From Bidens hawaiensis (Eukaryota > Streptophyta > Magnoliopsida > Asterales > Asteraceae): 64,000 bases of DNA. A program made the translations under genes and the position numbers. How positions within the stretch are numbered: the stretch's first letter is position 1; each line of letters opens with the position of its first letter. This document shows positions 10,030-21,624 of the stretch, in pieces. The stretch is from the NCBI GenBank assembly GCA_021521415.1, contig JAIQDT010000188.1:372001-436000 (forward strand), given 5' to 3'. The notes beneath the pieces are model-generated. The model was not told where the DNA came from, did not search any database, and saw only the letters and a program-made list of their open reading frames with translations.

Positions 10030-11896
10030 ACATGAATGGTATTCAAGTGGACCCCGCTAAAATTGAAGCTATCTCTAAGCGAGAGATCCCAAAGTCGCCA
10101 ACCAAGATCTGAAGTTTCTTATGTTTGGCTGGCTATTATCGTAGGTTCATCGAAAACTTTTCTCGCATAGCCATTCCCCTAACTTCTTTGACTCGCAAAA
10201 ACATTAAGTACGAATGGGGAGCTAAGCAACAAGAGGCGTTCGATATACTTAAACAAAAGCTTACTCAAGCACCTATATTGTCCTTGCCATAAGGTACTAA
10301 GGACTTTGTTATCTTTAGTGATACGTCTCATTCCGGTTTAGGATGCGTACTGATGCAACAAAAGAAAGTGATTGCTTATGCATCTCGTCAACTCAAGATA
10401 CACGAAAAGAACTACACAACTCACGATCTAGAGTTAGGTGCCATAATCTTTGCTTTGAAGATATGGAGGCACTATCTCTATGGAGTAAGATTTATCGTGT
10501 ATACCGATAAAAAAAGCTTGAAACACATCTTCAAACAAAAAGAGCTTAGCATGCGTCAACGACGCTGGATGCAAACTCTAAATGACTATGACTGTGAGAT
10601 CGTCTATTATGAATTCAAAGCCAATGTTGTGGCCGAAGCCTTGAGTCGTAAGGAACTTGAAAAGCCAAGAAGAGTCCGAGCAATAAGGTTAGAACTCCAA
10701 ATCGATCTTATTGAACAAATCAAATCCACTCAACTCCAAGCAATCAATGAAAACAAGATCTCCGACGGAAAACGTAATGGGACCATTGACTCGCTAGTTA
10801 AGGGTGACGATGGTATCCATAGAATGGGAAACCAAATTTGGGTACCAACCGTTGGGGACTTGCGTGAAAAGATAATGAATGAAGCTTACAGGTCAAAGTA
10901 AATGATGCACCCCGGTAGTGAAAAAATGTACCAAAATCTCAAACCAAACTATTGGTGGAATTGGATGAAAAGGGACATCGCTTCGCATGTTGCGAAATGT
11001 CTAACATGTTTAAAGGTCAAGGCTGAACATCAAAAGATATCGGGGCTTCTTCAACAACCCGAACATCCCGTTTGGAAGTGGGAGTTAATAACCATGGACT
11101 TTATCACTAAACTCCCAAAAACGACTCGTCAACATAATGCAATTTGGGTCATAGTGGATAGACTAACAAAATCCGCTCATTTCATACCCATCAATGAGTC
11201 CTACTCAATGGATAAATTAGCACGTATCTATGTGAACAAAATCTTCTATTTACATGGAATACCATTGTCTATAATTTCTGATCGAGACAGACGTTTTACG
11301 TCTCACTTCTGAAAAAGCTTCCAACAAGCGTTAGGCACAAAGCAAAACTTTAGCACCGCCTATCATCCACAAACTAATGGGCAAAGCGAAAGGATGATAC
11401 AAACGTTGGAGGATATGCTCCGCACTTGTGTGATAGACGTAGGTGGAAGTTGGGACGAACACTTACCCCTAATGGAATTCTCGTATAATTGTAGCTACCA
11501 CACGAGTATTCAAGCCACACCCTTTGAGGCGTTGTATGGTCGTAAATGTAGAACGCCCGTGTGCTGGACTGAAACCGGAGATAATCGATTATCTGGACCC
11601 AAGATAGTCCAAACAACCACCGAAAAAGTTCTACAAATCCGCGAACGACTTAAGACGGCACGTGATCGCCAAAATATTTACGCCGATGTCCGTCGTAAGC
11701 CGTTAGAATTCAGTGTTGGTGACAAAGTTCTTTTGAAAGTCTCTCCATGGAAAGGCGTAGTTAGCTTAGGAAAGAAAGGAAAGCTAAGTCCTCGATTCGT
11801 TGGACCCTTTGAGGAACTCGAACGAATTGGTACTGTTGCATACCGATTGCGACTACCCGAGGAAATACAAAGGATACATGATGTATTCCACGTATC
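10030..11896 (+). pseudogene. pol: T1 RT end, RNase H and integrase (protease and RT core deleted)
   Basis: The frame opens with [12 protein letters not shown], the region just after the RT palm, then LAGYYRRFIENFSRIAIPLT. RNase H follows ([24 protein letters not shown], with ALSRKE at its end). Integrase has its zinc-finger part (HPGSEKMYQ, CLTCLKVKAEHQ) and core pieces WELITMDFITKLP, ISDRDRRFTSHF and [18 protein letters not shown], covering D, D and E of the DDE triad. Stops lie at 10110 (TGA), 10290 (TAA), 10899 (TAA) and 11310 (TGA), all in one frame with no frameshift. The reading is cut after FHVS at 11896 by solo LTR S2. Confidence 0.88.
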
Positions 11897-13606
11897 TGAT
11901 GTGTAGTGAAACACACTTACTTTCCGTATCATTTTTTTCATGTTTTAATTACTTTTTAGTTTAATTATTAAGTTTTATGGTTTGTTTATGCTTGATATTA
12001 CAAAGATGATTGGTTTTTGTAGGTGATGAAGTTTGGTGGAAAAAAGAGTTAAATTGAAGAGTTTAGGGGCTTAATTGTGCAACTTTCAAACTTACAAGTC
12101 AAGGCCCGACCCAAGCCAACATCTTAAAGGCCTTATATAATATTATATTAAGTTGATTAAAGAGTTTCCAGCCATAATTAATCCAAGAATCCTGAAATAC
12201 AACAAACCCTAAACCCTAACTAAGGGTTGCGATCGGAACTTCAGCCAGCCGGCAAAGAAGAAAGAAAAAAAGAGAAAAGGAGGCGGCTGCTGGTCTTTGT
12301 GACGGCTGGAGAAGGAAGAGGTGATCTTGGGCAGCAGCTAGGGGCTTCAAACAAGCAAAAAATATCTCAGCCATACTTCATAGTAAAACATCCATAAACT
12401 TTACTTTTTGTTCAAGAACCCTAACTTTGTTGATTTGATCTTTTGATTTGAATTGTTTTGCAATTGATTGATTGTTTGTCTTGTGATTGATATTGTTTGG
12501 ATCTTGAATGAGTTTTATAATGTTTATGATGATGTTTATGGTGTTTTTCTTGAGTATGCATGGCTGTTCAAAAATCAATGAGTAGCTAAACTTGTTTGTT
12601 TTACCTAGGATAGATAATTGTTGAGTAGTTTTGACTTGTTTAATGGATTGTTAATGTTCAAGACTTAAATTATTGATGTAAAGTTTAACTAAACCATAAA
12701 TTAGATTGTGTGTGATTGCTATGTTTTATTTGTTATTACTTATAATCCTCTTGCATTAGTTAATTGAATTGGTTTTGATTAATGATTGCTTGTTAAACTC
12801 TTTACTTAGTGTTTTGGGTTTATTTGCGGGAAGTACAACCGTAGGGATAAGTGGGTAATATAATCATCTAAAATCAGTTAAAATACACCTTCTTTGAGAC
12901 CGAGAGGTGATAAGAAGTAATATTGTCTCGTTGCTTTTACTTGTTAGAATTAAGACCGCGCGAGAGCGGGTTTTTGTCTTGTCAAGTTTGAGTGTTGATG
13001 TGCAATTAGTTGATTTAATTTGGGTTAAGTTAAATTGTTCCTCTATTCTTGGTTGGTAGTATTCGTTTCCATTAGGATAGTGTGTCGATGAGACCGAGAG
13101 GAGAGTCGGTATTTGAACACGTTAATAATTGTTTGTCCGGTTTATTCTTTAAAATCAACTAAAATAAGTTAGAGTTTGTTAGAGAGACTGAGAGGTAATT
13201 TGACTTTCTTAAACAATTTTTAGTTGTGTCATCTTTTATAACCGTTGTCTTGAATATTTTCAATCCGTTGTCTTGTTATTTCTGTCAACATGATTCATTC
13301 CTAGGTAGACGTTTTTATTACTGCAGTCAAAGTTTTCAAAAAGTTTTGTTAAAACTTTTCATTCAGTTAAGTTAAGTTGTTAAAATAAATTATAAAATAA
13401 ATCAATTAAATATTTTGGTGAGTCTTGGTTAGAGTTTTGTAATTATAAACGTTTTCACGTGTCTTCGAGTTCGATATCCGGAATTTGCTTATCTGTGCTA
13501 TACGCGATCGGTACACTTGCCGTTTGTGTGAACTAGGATAGATTGTTTGGTTTTTAAAGCTTAGTTGCGACTTGTGTTTAATATTTATATATATATTCGC
13601 ACATCA
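11897..13606 (+). mobile_element. Solo LTR S2, Athila-type, inside T1 integrase
   Basis: It starts TGATGTG and ends CACATCA, with a perfect GTATC duplication at 11892-11896 and 13607-13611. Removing it joins TTCCAC-GTATC-GAATCTACG, which restores the expected Phe-His-Val-Ser-Asn-Leu run of integrase. The TATA box CCTTATATAATATT is near 12130. Phrases such as 'gagaccgagaggtgataag' and the reverse complement of GGCAAGTGTACC are typical of Athila LTRs. It belongs to the same family as 1-147. Its length is 1710 bp, with no coding content. Confidence 0.95.
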
Positions 13607-13842
13607 GTATCGAATCTACGTAAATGCTTAGCCGATGAATCTTTGACTATGCCCTTAAAAAATGTAGAAATAAACAAGAATCTAAAATTTGTGGATAGAC
13701 CAACTCAAAAAGAAGATTCAAAAACCAAGAAATTGAAAAGACGAAGAAAATTGTGAAAGTAAAATGAGACTCACGAAGAGGCCCTAAATACACTTGGGAA
13801 CTTGAATCCGAAATGAGAAAGAAATACCCCCAATTATTCTAA
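13607..13842 (+). pseudogene. pol: T1 integrase C-terminus with chromodomain remnant
   Basis: Reading resumes at the target duplication with VSNLRKCLADESL, the classic Del/Tekay integrase tail. It then enters a chromodomain-like segment (KIVKVK, stop, DSRRGPKYTWELESE) ending at TAA 13840-13842. TGA at 13765-13767 stands where a Trp codon (TGG) is usual in this family, consistent with a G-to-A change. The chromodomain directs integration into particular chromatin in chromoviruses. Confidence 0.82.
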
Positions 13843-13872
13843 AGAAGCAATCTCGAGGACGAGATTTATTTT

Positions 13873-13885
13873 AAGGTGGGGAGGG
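13873..13885 (+). other. T1 polypurine tract
   Basis: AAGGTGGGGAGGG lies directly before the TGTAACATCG start of the 3' LTR, in the position of the plus-strand priming site. Confidence 0.85.
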
Positions 13886-15896
13886 TGTAACATCGTGAAA
13901 AAATCGGATCAAAAATATCAAGTTTCTAAAGTAAAAGGACCAAAAATGACATATTCTAAACCTTCGGGTTGAAAATGAAAAATCTAGTTTCCGGAACCAT
14001 CGCGATACGCGATGGATTAGAAGGGAAACCCATCGCTTATCGCGATGGGTGGACTGACAGGCTGGACACGTGGCCTGTCACATGTCCACACGTGGCATCA
14101 CGTCTGCCACGTGTGGCCATGTGGAAAGCCTATATGGCAACTCAGCATAGCCACGTCGCGATACGCGAGGAGCTAGCTAGAATCCATCGCGTAACGCGAT
14201 GAGGCTACTGAATTTGCCTATAAATAGCAACTACGGGTATCTCACTTCTCAAACCAAATTTTATAATACAATTCTCTCTCTAAAATCTCTCTAAACATTA
14301 TAAACCATACCCTCGATTACCTCGAAGTTCGTGCCCTCGATTTCTCGTAAACCGTGCCAATATACTGACGTTCCTCAATTTTTGTGCCATATTCCAAAAG
14401 ACGTTCCAACAAAGAAGGTGGTGCCATCCCGACGTCCCGAAGACCCGTCTCGTAAAGCGTGTTGACGTGTGGAGAAGGGTTGGTGTACATCATTTTGCAT
14501 GCCAAGGAAGGAGTGTCTAAGGAAAGGTGTTTGATCAAGAAGAAAAAGAAGGAGAAGCAGCATTGGAGTCCCTCTCGAGTGTGTGGGGTTACATAAGCCG
14601 ACAAAGTTAGGCATAATGCCTAAATAAAATAATGATAAAATAATATAAAGGCTTAAAACCCTAAGTCGAGGTTATACTCGATACCTCGATAAATAAAAGA
14701 AAAATATAACAAAGAAAAGAAAAGATAGAATTATAAATATATATATATATATATATTATATCAATGTGATTATATGATGATTCTTTGTTATAGAATATTA
14801 TTTTAAGTAATAATAACTATTCTTAAATAATAAAGAAAAGAAAAGAATATGTTTCTTAAAGAAGAAGAAACGTAGGGTATAAAGAAAATAAACTAAAGGT
14901 TTATACTATAATTATAAGTTAAAAGAAAGACTTTTGATTTATAAAAGAAAAGAATACTTTTTAACTAAAGGTTTTAAGTAAAGAAAGAGATATTTGAACT
15001 AAAGGTTCACAAAAGAAAATAATCGAGGTAAAGATTATAAAAAGACTAAAGGTCTTAAGCCGGATTGTATATCCAACTAACAAAAGGTTATACTCATACT
15101 ATATGTGCGAGATAGCAATGGGAAAGACTCTCGGACGGTGTATTGAAGCCAATCCAAATAAAAAAGGTGAATACGCCCCAAACTTTACAAACTTATTTTA
15201 AAAACGAGTCAAACGTGTTAAATGAAAAGGTTTACATGAGACTACGTGTCTCTAAAACATTTATAAACAAGAGTATAAGCCTAGCCCTCATGCTGTAGTA
15301 TACGTTTTTCTGGATCCTTACATATGTGGTGGGCACACGACACCTGGTTATATTGATGCTTTCCTGCAGGGAGTTAACGACCATGTTTATACATACAGGT
15401 ACATAACTATGTCGAACGCTGCGGTGTTTGCTGGGGTATTTAGTGTAGAGACGACTCAATATTATAATTGTGTTGTTTTAACTTTGTTATTCCTAAGCCA
15501 CGATGGGCCGAGACCTACGTAGTCTCGAGGGGTGACCAAGTAAAAGAAAATATTTTTAGCGTCAGCATATTCACCAGCATGCGTTGCTGACGTATTTTCT
15601 AAACATTTTGCAGGTGATCAGGGTTAGGGCTTGGGATGATGAAGTGCTCAAGTTATCCGATGGCTCGGATCTTTTTGTTAATCTTAATATAATATGAATG
15701 GTGGTTTTGTAATTTAATACAAGTAATCCTTTAAACATTAAACAGGAACTTTTAATCTCGTCTTTTGTGAATGTAAATATTATATTTTAAATCCACATGT
15801 TTCTAAAGACTTCCGCTTTAAAAAGTAACTCTGATTTATTTCAAATGTGGTACCAACTGTTGGTCGTACACCCATGCCCAAGATGGGGGTGTGACA
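13886..15896 (+). repeat. T1 3' LTR
   Basis: It runs from TGTAACATCG to GGGGGTGTGACA, 2011 bp. The CpG dyads recur at about 14000-14050 and 14155-14205, the G-box array at about 14066-14140, and an intact TATA box CCTATAAATAGC at 14217-14228. It is shorter than the 5' LTR mainly because of a shorter (TA)n run and a missing array unit. It is followed by the CCACG duplication. Confidence 0.92.
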
Positions 15897-16583
15897 CCAC
15901 GGGTTGTGTTTTTCAAAGCACAACCCGTGTTTTTAATCCTAATTCTACAATAGTCAAGACTCGAACTTACGATTCCAACGGTTCTATATATCATTCGGGT
16001 TTGATTTTTATATAGGTCATCCAAGATTTGAACCCGAATGGTTTTTCTCAACAAAACTTAAATGCAAATCTATCATCAATATCCTAGATTTAACAATTAC
16101 CATCTAATATCCTAGATTTGGGGTTTACTTTAGACCTAGAATGATAAATTTGAATAATAGATTTACTAAATTAACATACATTTGGTTGGAAACTGAAGAT
16201 TTGAAGCAAAGAAGTGCGTAATAAGTAAAGAGGCATCGGTTTTCAGCTTTGGACGAAGTGGTTTTAGGGTTAAGTGAGTGGGAATTGTTAATTTATGAAA
16301 AAAAAACGTAACTGCACTGTAGACTTTGGCACGGCCTCGTGCTTTTGGAAGCACGGTACCGTGTTGCTTGTAGAAACTATGTTTTCTTTGTTTGTTGTTT
16401 ATTTGTCGAGCTGGTTCATTTGTTTAACTGATTTTCTTTAAAGATTAAGGTTAAAATAGAAATAAAAAGTCCGAATTTTCATTAAACATTGTTAAACATC
16501 ATAGAAAGAAGAGTAAAATAACAATCCCGAACACTAAAAACATTAAACTAGCAAGATTAAATCCGAGCATGACCAAGTCCGAA
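15897..16583 (-). other. Athila-1 untranslated region between pol and ORF3, with dyads
   Basis: No credible ORF is present. CCACGGGTTGTG and CACAACCCGTG form an inverted pair at 15897-15929. Another dyad cluster at 16329-16363 includes AGCACGGTACCGTG. The rest is AT-rich. Confidence 0.6.
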
Positions 16584-16928
16584 CTACTTACGACCACCAT
16601 TCCCGAACAAGTCCTGAATGTGTGGCGGGGCTCGTTTGGCTTCCAAGAGCTCGGAAAGCTTCTTGTCGAGCTTTGCGATCTCTCGGTTAAGATAGTTGAG
16701 CTTGAAGTCCACATCTTTGTTATGACTCTTAACGATGTGGAAATTCTCGAACCTAAGCAGTTCGACTTTGTTGGTCAGCTCGATTAGACGAGCTTCGGCT
16801 TGGATGTTACTTTAGACTTGGTATCTAACAATGCTTTGGAGCCTAATGATTTCTACCTCAAGGTGTGAGGAAGAATCATCATTCTTGCTCCTTCTCACTG
16901 GTCTTCATTCCATATTTTTGCCTTCCAT
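16584..16928 (-). pseudogene. Athila-1 small coiled-coil ORF b
   Basis: ATG at 16928 reads MEGKNME, then one frame continues to TAG at 16586-16584, broken by TGA after seven codons and by a TAA about a third of the way in. The central part has a heptad-like helical pattern (EARLIELTNKVELLRFEN, then LNREIAKLDKKLSELLEAK) and it ends near FGNGGRK. It resembles ORF a in length, helical core and Pro/Gly-rich end, so the two are probably duplicates. I do not recognise the function. A TATA box lies about 50 bp upstream, at 16984-16978. Confidence 0.55.
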
Positions 16929-16974
16929 TTCAGTAAACTTTTGTTTGGTATAAATGGAATAGTGAGTTTTGCAT

Positions 16975-17130
16975 GCATTATATAGAGACTGTAACGTCGA
17001 GAACGGCCCCGTGCTGCTAGGGGAATAAATGTTTCTGATTCAGAGAATTGTACGGAGTCAGCGCGTAGCACGCTGAAAATTCTATAGTGGCCACGGCCCG
17101 GTGCTTCAAGAAGCACGGCCCCATGCTTTT
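16975..17130 (-). promoter_or_regulatory. Internal palindrome and TATA module before ORF b
   Basis: In element orientation, dyads made of GTGCTTCAAGAAGCAC and ACGGCCC units (17091-17126) and a further half-site (about 16996-17017) are followed by CTCTATATAATGC (16987-16975), then the ORF b ATG at 16928. The same order of dyads then TATA box occurs in the LTR of this element (25270 down to 24945). Confidence 0.5.
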
Positions 17131-17383
17131 TGTCACTGAAATTTTCTTTGATATTTCAACAAAATGCGTGAGCTGTAATTCTTGGAATGAAGTTTATCAT
17201 GTTAATTGAACAGTTTGATCATCCTAAAGTTACTTTTCATTAAATTAAAAGTCCTGAAAACAGTTACGCGATAAGCCCGGTTTTCCTAAAATCACATATT
17301 TGACTCGGGTTAAGCCCGAGGGTCCTAAAACATTGTGCCTATTGCACTTGTTTACACATAAAAACATGAAAAAACTAATGTCT

Positions 17384-17671
17384 CTACATCCCACCGAAAG
17401 GTTCTCCTCCGTCGAACGGTCCGGGTGGAGGAAAGTACGTGAAGAAAAGGACTTGAGATTGGAGTTTTTTGTTGATGTCTCGAAGCTCCATTTTCATGCT
17501 CTCCACCGATTCGATGAGTTGGATGAGACGCATCTCCGCAAGGAGATTCATCTCGGTGAGTTACTTAACGAGTTATAGAAGTTTCATTAGAAGCTCAGTT
17601 TTAGAAACGTGTCGGGTTTCGTTCCTTGGTTGACGAGGAACGGGAATTCCTTCGTTCATCTCAGTAGGCAT
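17384..17671 (-). pseudogene. Athila-1 small coiled-coil ORF a
   Basis: ATG at 17671 reads MPTEMNEGIPVPRQPRNE, and one frame runs to TAG at 17386-17384 with two internal TAA codons near its middle. The second half is a helix (LAEMRLIQLIESVESM, MELRDINKKLQ) followed by a Pro/Gly tail PPPGPFDGGEPFGGM. It is about 95 codons long. It lies between palindrome clusters (17763-17885 upstream, 17091-17126 downstream), as ORF b does. The function is unknown. The shared layout suggests tandem duplication of a dyad-plus-ORF cassette. Confidence 0.55.
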
Positions 17672-17754
17672 TTTGTGTTCTCAAGTGAGAGTGTTTGTGC
17701 ATGGTTTGGTGGAAGAAATGCATTGGCAGGAGGTGTAATTTTTAGCCAAGCAGT

Positions 17755-17886
17755 TGGCAGGTACGGCCCCGTGCTTTTGGCCTGACAATTCTGTTACAAA
17801 CCAGTCTGACTGAGATTTTTGCAGCGAAGATTTCGGCCCGCACATTGTGGCATGGGACCATGCTTCTAGGAGCACACCCTCGTGTT
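17755..17886 (-). repeat. Athila-1 dyad cluster upstream of ORF a
   Basis: Degenerate units ACGGCCCCGTGCTTTTGG (about 17762-17780) and CATGGGACCATGCTTCTAGG (from about 17850) followed by AGCACACCCTCGTG are variants of the LTR dyads of the same element. Confidence 0.6.
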
Positions 17887-17984
17887 TGAGACACTAAATT
17901 TTTTTTAGCTGATGGTAATTGGAGGAACATATTTACAAGGCCTAGCTTAATGAGGGTCTTGGCCAGACCCTTCTTCTTGTAGGT

Positions 17985-19307
17985 TTATCGGTTTTGGCGG
18001 AGGATTACTACCTCTGAAATGTTTTCGAATGGCCCATCGATGTATGGTTTTAATCGATGTTCATTAACTTTGAACCTGTGGCCGTCAGAATTTGAAGTCT
18101 CCACTGTCCCGTAGTAAAAAATTAATTCAACTATGTATGGACCCGTCCAAAGAGATTTCAGTTTTCCTAGGAAAAGGCGTAAACGTGTGTTATATAATAG
18201 TACTGGATCGCCAACTTGAAACTTTTTTTTTCCTTTTAAATGGGCGCCTTGTGAACGTTTAGTCTTTTCTTTGTAAGACCAGGAGTTTTCATAGGCCAGT
18301 GCTCTTAGTTCTTCTAGCTCGTGAATTTGATCTTCCCGATTTTTACCGGCGGATGTTAGATCAAAATTTATTACTCTAAGATCCCAGTAAGCTTTGTTTT
18401 TCAGTTCTACGGGAAGATAACATGCTTCCCATAAACAAGTTTGAAAGGTGTTGTTTCTATGGGAGTTTGTAGGCTGTCCTAAGGGCCCACAAAGTGTCAT
18501 CTAACTTTTCTACCCAATTTTTGCGATTCATTCCTATAGTTCTTTCGAGGATCCTTTTAATTCCCCGATTTGATACCTCTACTTGCCTACTAGTCTGAGG
18601 GTGATATGGTGTTGCCAAACGGTGGTGAACTCCATATCGTGTTAAGACTTTGTTCATTAAAGCGTTACAGAAGTGAGTACCTTTGTCGCTAATTAGGGCT
18701 TTCGGATTATCGAAGCGTGAAAATAACTTTTTCAGAAATCGTACAACCACTTGAGCATCATTAGTGGGAAGAGCTTGTGGTTCTACCCACTTAAACACGT
18801 AGTCGACTGCTACAAAGATGTATTTATTCCCGAATGAGTTAAGAAATGGGCCCATGAAATCTATTCCCTATACATCAAAGACTTCACATATTTGAATGCC
18901 TTTTTGAGCCATCTCATTTTTGGCTGAGATATTTCTGCCTCTTTGACAAGCGCCGCATGCTTGGATCAAAGCATGGGTATCCTTATATATGGTGGGCAAG
19001 AAAATCCTGCATCAAACACTTTCCTGACCATGGTGGCTCTACTGTGGTGTCCACCAATAGGTCCTTCATGGCAGTGTTTGAGAATATCTAAGGCTTCCTT
19101 TTCTTATACACACATACGAACAACCTGATCGGCACCTATCCTAAACAAGTACGGATCTTCCCAAAAATAGAACTTAAGGTCAGAGAAGAATTTCTTCCGT
19201 TGTTGATGAGTTAGCCCCTTCCTTAGGATTCTACAGGCTAAATAGTTCGCGAAATCGGCTAACCAAGGTCTTTCACCTTCTTCCTGGATGACTGCTTGGA
19301 TATGCAT
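17985..19307 (-). pseudogene. pol: Athila-1 integrase, broken
   Basis: Two frames survive. Positions 18855-18457 carry the integrase core ([59 protein letters not shown]), giving D and E positions of the triad. Positions 18500-17985 carry the C-terminal part (VGDPVLLYNTRLRLFLGKL, then WTGPYIVE). The zinc-finger part (HCHEGPIGGHH, then the CPP region) is degenerate between 18860 and 19110. 19307-19104 holds the RNase H to integrase linker. Several stops and frame changes make it non-functional. It ends at TAA 17987-17985. Confidence 0.85.
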
Positions 19308-20705
19308 GAGAACTTCATGTGGAAAATTATCATTGATAATTTCCTCGTGATGTTCTTTTGAAGCTGGGCATTCTAAGCGTGAAATATGGTATGCGGCTAC
19401 ATTCTCTGCTCCTTTATTGTACTTGACTTCTATGTCGAACTCTTGTAGTAACAGTTGCCATCATATAAGTCTAGGTTTGGCATCCTGCTTGTTGAAGAGG
19501 TATCGTATGGCAGCATGGTCGGTGTAAACTATGGTTTTTGAAAGAATTAGGTAGGATTTGAATTTTTCAAAGGAAAAAGCTACTGCTAATAACTCTTTTT
19601 CTTTTGTGATGTAATTTTATTGTGCATCATTAAGAGTTTCACTAGCATAGTAACTTGGTTGAAAATGTGTTTCTTTGCGTTGTCCGAGTACGGCTCCAAC
19701 TGCAGAGTCACTTACATCGCACATGATCTTGAATGGAAGGGTCCAATCGGGTGTAGTCATGATTGGTGCTTTGACAAGTTTGTCTTTCAATATGTTGAAT
19801 GATTCAACACATTCTTCAGAGAAGACGAATGGTGCGTCTTTTTCAAGAAGTTTGGTCATAGGTCTAGCAATTTTAGAGAAGTCTTTTATGAAACGACGAT
19901 AGAAACCTGCGTGACATAGAAAACTTCTATTGGCTTTGACTGAAGTTGGTGGCGGAAGTTTGGATGGTTGTGACCGAGAACAATGACTTCTTTAATCATA
20001 AAGTGGCATTTTTCCCAGTTGAGTACTAAATTCACTTCTTCACACCTAGCAAACATTTTGTCTAGGTTTTTCTGACAATGATCGAAGGAATCTCCAAAGG
20101 CTGAGAAGTCATCCATGAAAACTTCCATAGAGTATTCGATCATTTCATGAAAGATGGCCACCATGCAACGTTGGAAGGTGGCCGGAGCATTACATAGTCT
20201 AATTGGCATTCTTCGGTAGGCGAAGGTGCCGTACGGACATGTAAAGTGGTTTTCTCCTAATCTTCATGAGCAATTGGAATTTCAAAATATCCGAAATATC
20301 CATCTAGAAAATAGTAAAGCATCTTTCCATATAAACGTTCGAGCATTTTATCGATAAAAGGAAGTGGAAAATGATATTTTCTTGTGGCTCATTCTGTTTA
20401 CGTTAATCAATGCAAACTCGCCAGCCTGTGATGGTCCTCATTGGTATCAGCTCTTCCTTCTCGTTCATTACAACTATCATTTCTCCCTTTTTGGGTACTA
20501 CTTGAACTGGACTTAACTAAGGTGAATCTGAGATTGGGTGGATTAATCCGGCATCAAGGAGTTTGATTACTTCCTTCTTCACCACATCTTGCATGTTGGG
20601 ACTGAGATGTCTTTGATGTTGGACTACTGGTTGTATTCTTCCTCCATGAGGATTTTGTGAGTACAAAAGGAAGGACCGATGCCCTTGATATCCATAACCT
20701 TCCAT
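19308..20705 (-). pseudogene. pol: Athila-1 reverse transcriptase and RNase H, heavily decayed
   Basis: The entry region reads DVVKKEVIKLLDAGLIHPISDS (20705-20517), a standard Athila RT start. The palm can still be followed at 20209-19886 (RLCNAPATFQRCMVAIFHEM, VFMDDFSAFGDSF), which contains the MDD catalytic pair. RNase H follows at 19859-19617 (LLEKDAPFVFSEECVESF, CDVSDSAVGAVLGQRK) and onward ([21 protein letters not shown]). Many frame changes and stops are present. Confidence 0.85.
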
Positions 20706-20802
20706 GCGATAGCCTTCTTATGGTTTTTGAGAACCATAAGAAGCTCTCTTTCTCTTCTTTAGAAAGGTGAGATGAAATAATTAGTGGGAGTTGAGAGTCT
20801 TT

Positions 20803-21624
20803 TTATAGAAAAGCGTATTTAAGATGGTTTTGGATTTTTTTTAACTCTAAGGCTGGTGGTTCTTCGATTAATGGTTTCGATTTTTCATTATGTTCGATGA
20901 TCTCAAATACTACTTCTGATGTTTCCTGATAATTATTGATAGTATTGAGATTATCGTTTTCTAAAATGGGTTCAGTGAAAGTGTCAGTTAAGATTTGTGT
21001 TTCTAGTGGGGTGTTAATGGAAGATATCCGCACATAGCACCTCACAATAGAATCGATGATGTCAACATAGTATAATGTGTCATCGTGATGTTGTGGATGT
21101 TGCATAGATTTTCCTATGTCAAAAGTGATAGCCTCGTCATTGACCCTGAGAGTGAGCTTGTCAGTGCAAACATCAATGATAGCCTTTGCAGTGGCTAAAA
21201 AGGGTCTTCCTAAAATCAGGGGTACACTTTTGTCTTCCTCCATGTCTAGAATTACAAAATCTACTGGGAAAACAAATTTGTCAATTTTGACAAGCATGTT
21301 TTCAACAATGCCCCGAGGATATTTAACGGATCGGTCAGCTAACTGAATGCACATGCAGGTGGCCTTTGGTTCTCCTATCCCTTGTTTTGCAAAAACCGCA
21401 TAAGGCATTAAGTTAATAATAGCTCCTAGGTCATCCAGGGCATTGCTAACAGACAAATTTCCTATGAGACAAGGGATAGTAAAGCTCCCTAGATCGGTCA
21501 TCTTTGGTGGCAGCTTGTTTTGGAGGACAACCGAGCATTCTTCACTCAGGGTGACATGCGAGAGCTCCTCCAACTTCCTTTTGTTTGTCAGCACTTCTTT
21601 GAGAAACTTTGCATATTTCGGCAT
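20803..21624 (-). pseudogene. pol: Athila-1 aspartic protease region
   Basis: The frame reads from MPKYAKFLKEVLTNKRKL through the protease core, SVSNALDDLGAIINLMPYAV at residues about 58-78. The catalytic D-x-G motif appears as DLG, as often in Athila. Later LILGRPFLATAKAIIDV matches the second conserved block of retropepsins. It is open for 273 codons and then runs into the decayed RT. Confidence 0.82.

Larger units (their letters stand above)
5333..15896 (+). mobile_element. Tekay/Del-type Ty3/gypsy chromovirus T1, complete but defective
   Basis: Two LTRs (5333-7396 and 13886-15896) bracket a tRNA-Met primer site, an unusual first ORF, gag, RNase H, integrase, a chromodomain remnant and a polypurine tract. 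The element is flanked by a perfect CCACG duplication (5328-5332, 15897-15901). The chromodomain-like tail and the integrase style place it in the chromoviruses, Tekay branch. It lacks protease and most of reverse transcriptase and carries at least six nonsense codons, so it cannot move on its own. It inserted into the Athila-1 region between pol and ORF3 and was later hit by solo LTR S2 (11897-13606). Confidence 0.92.
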
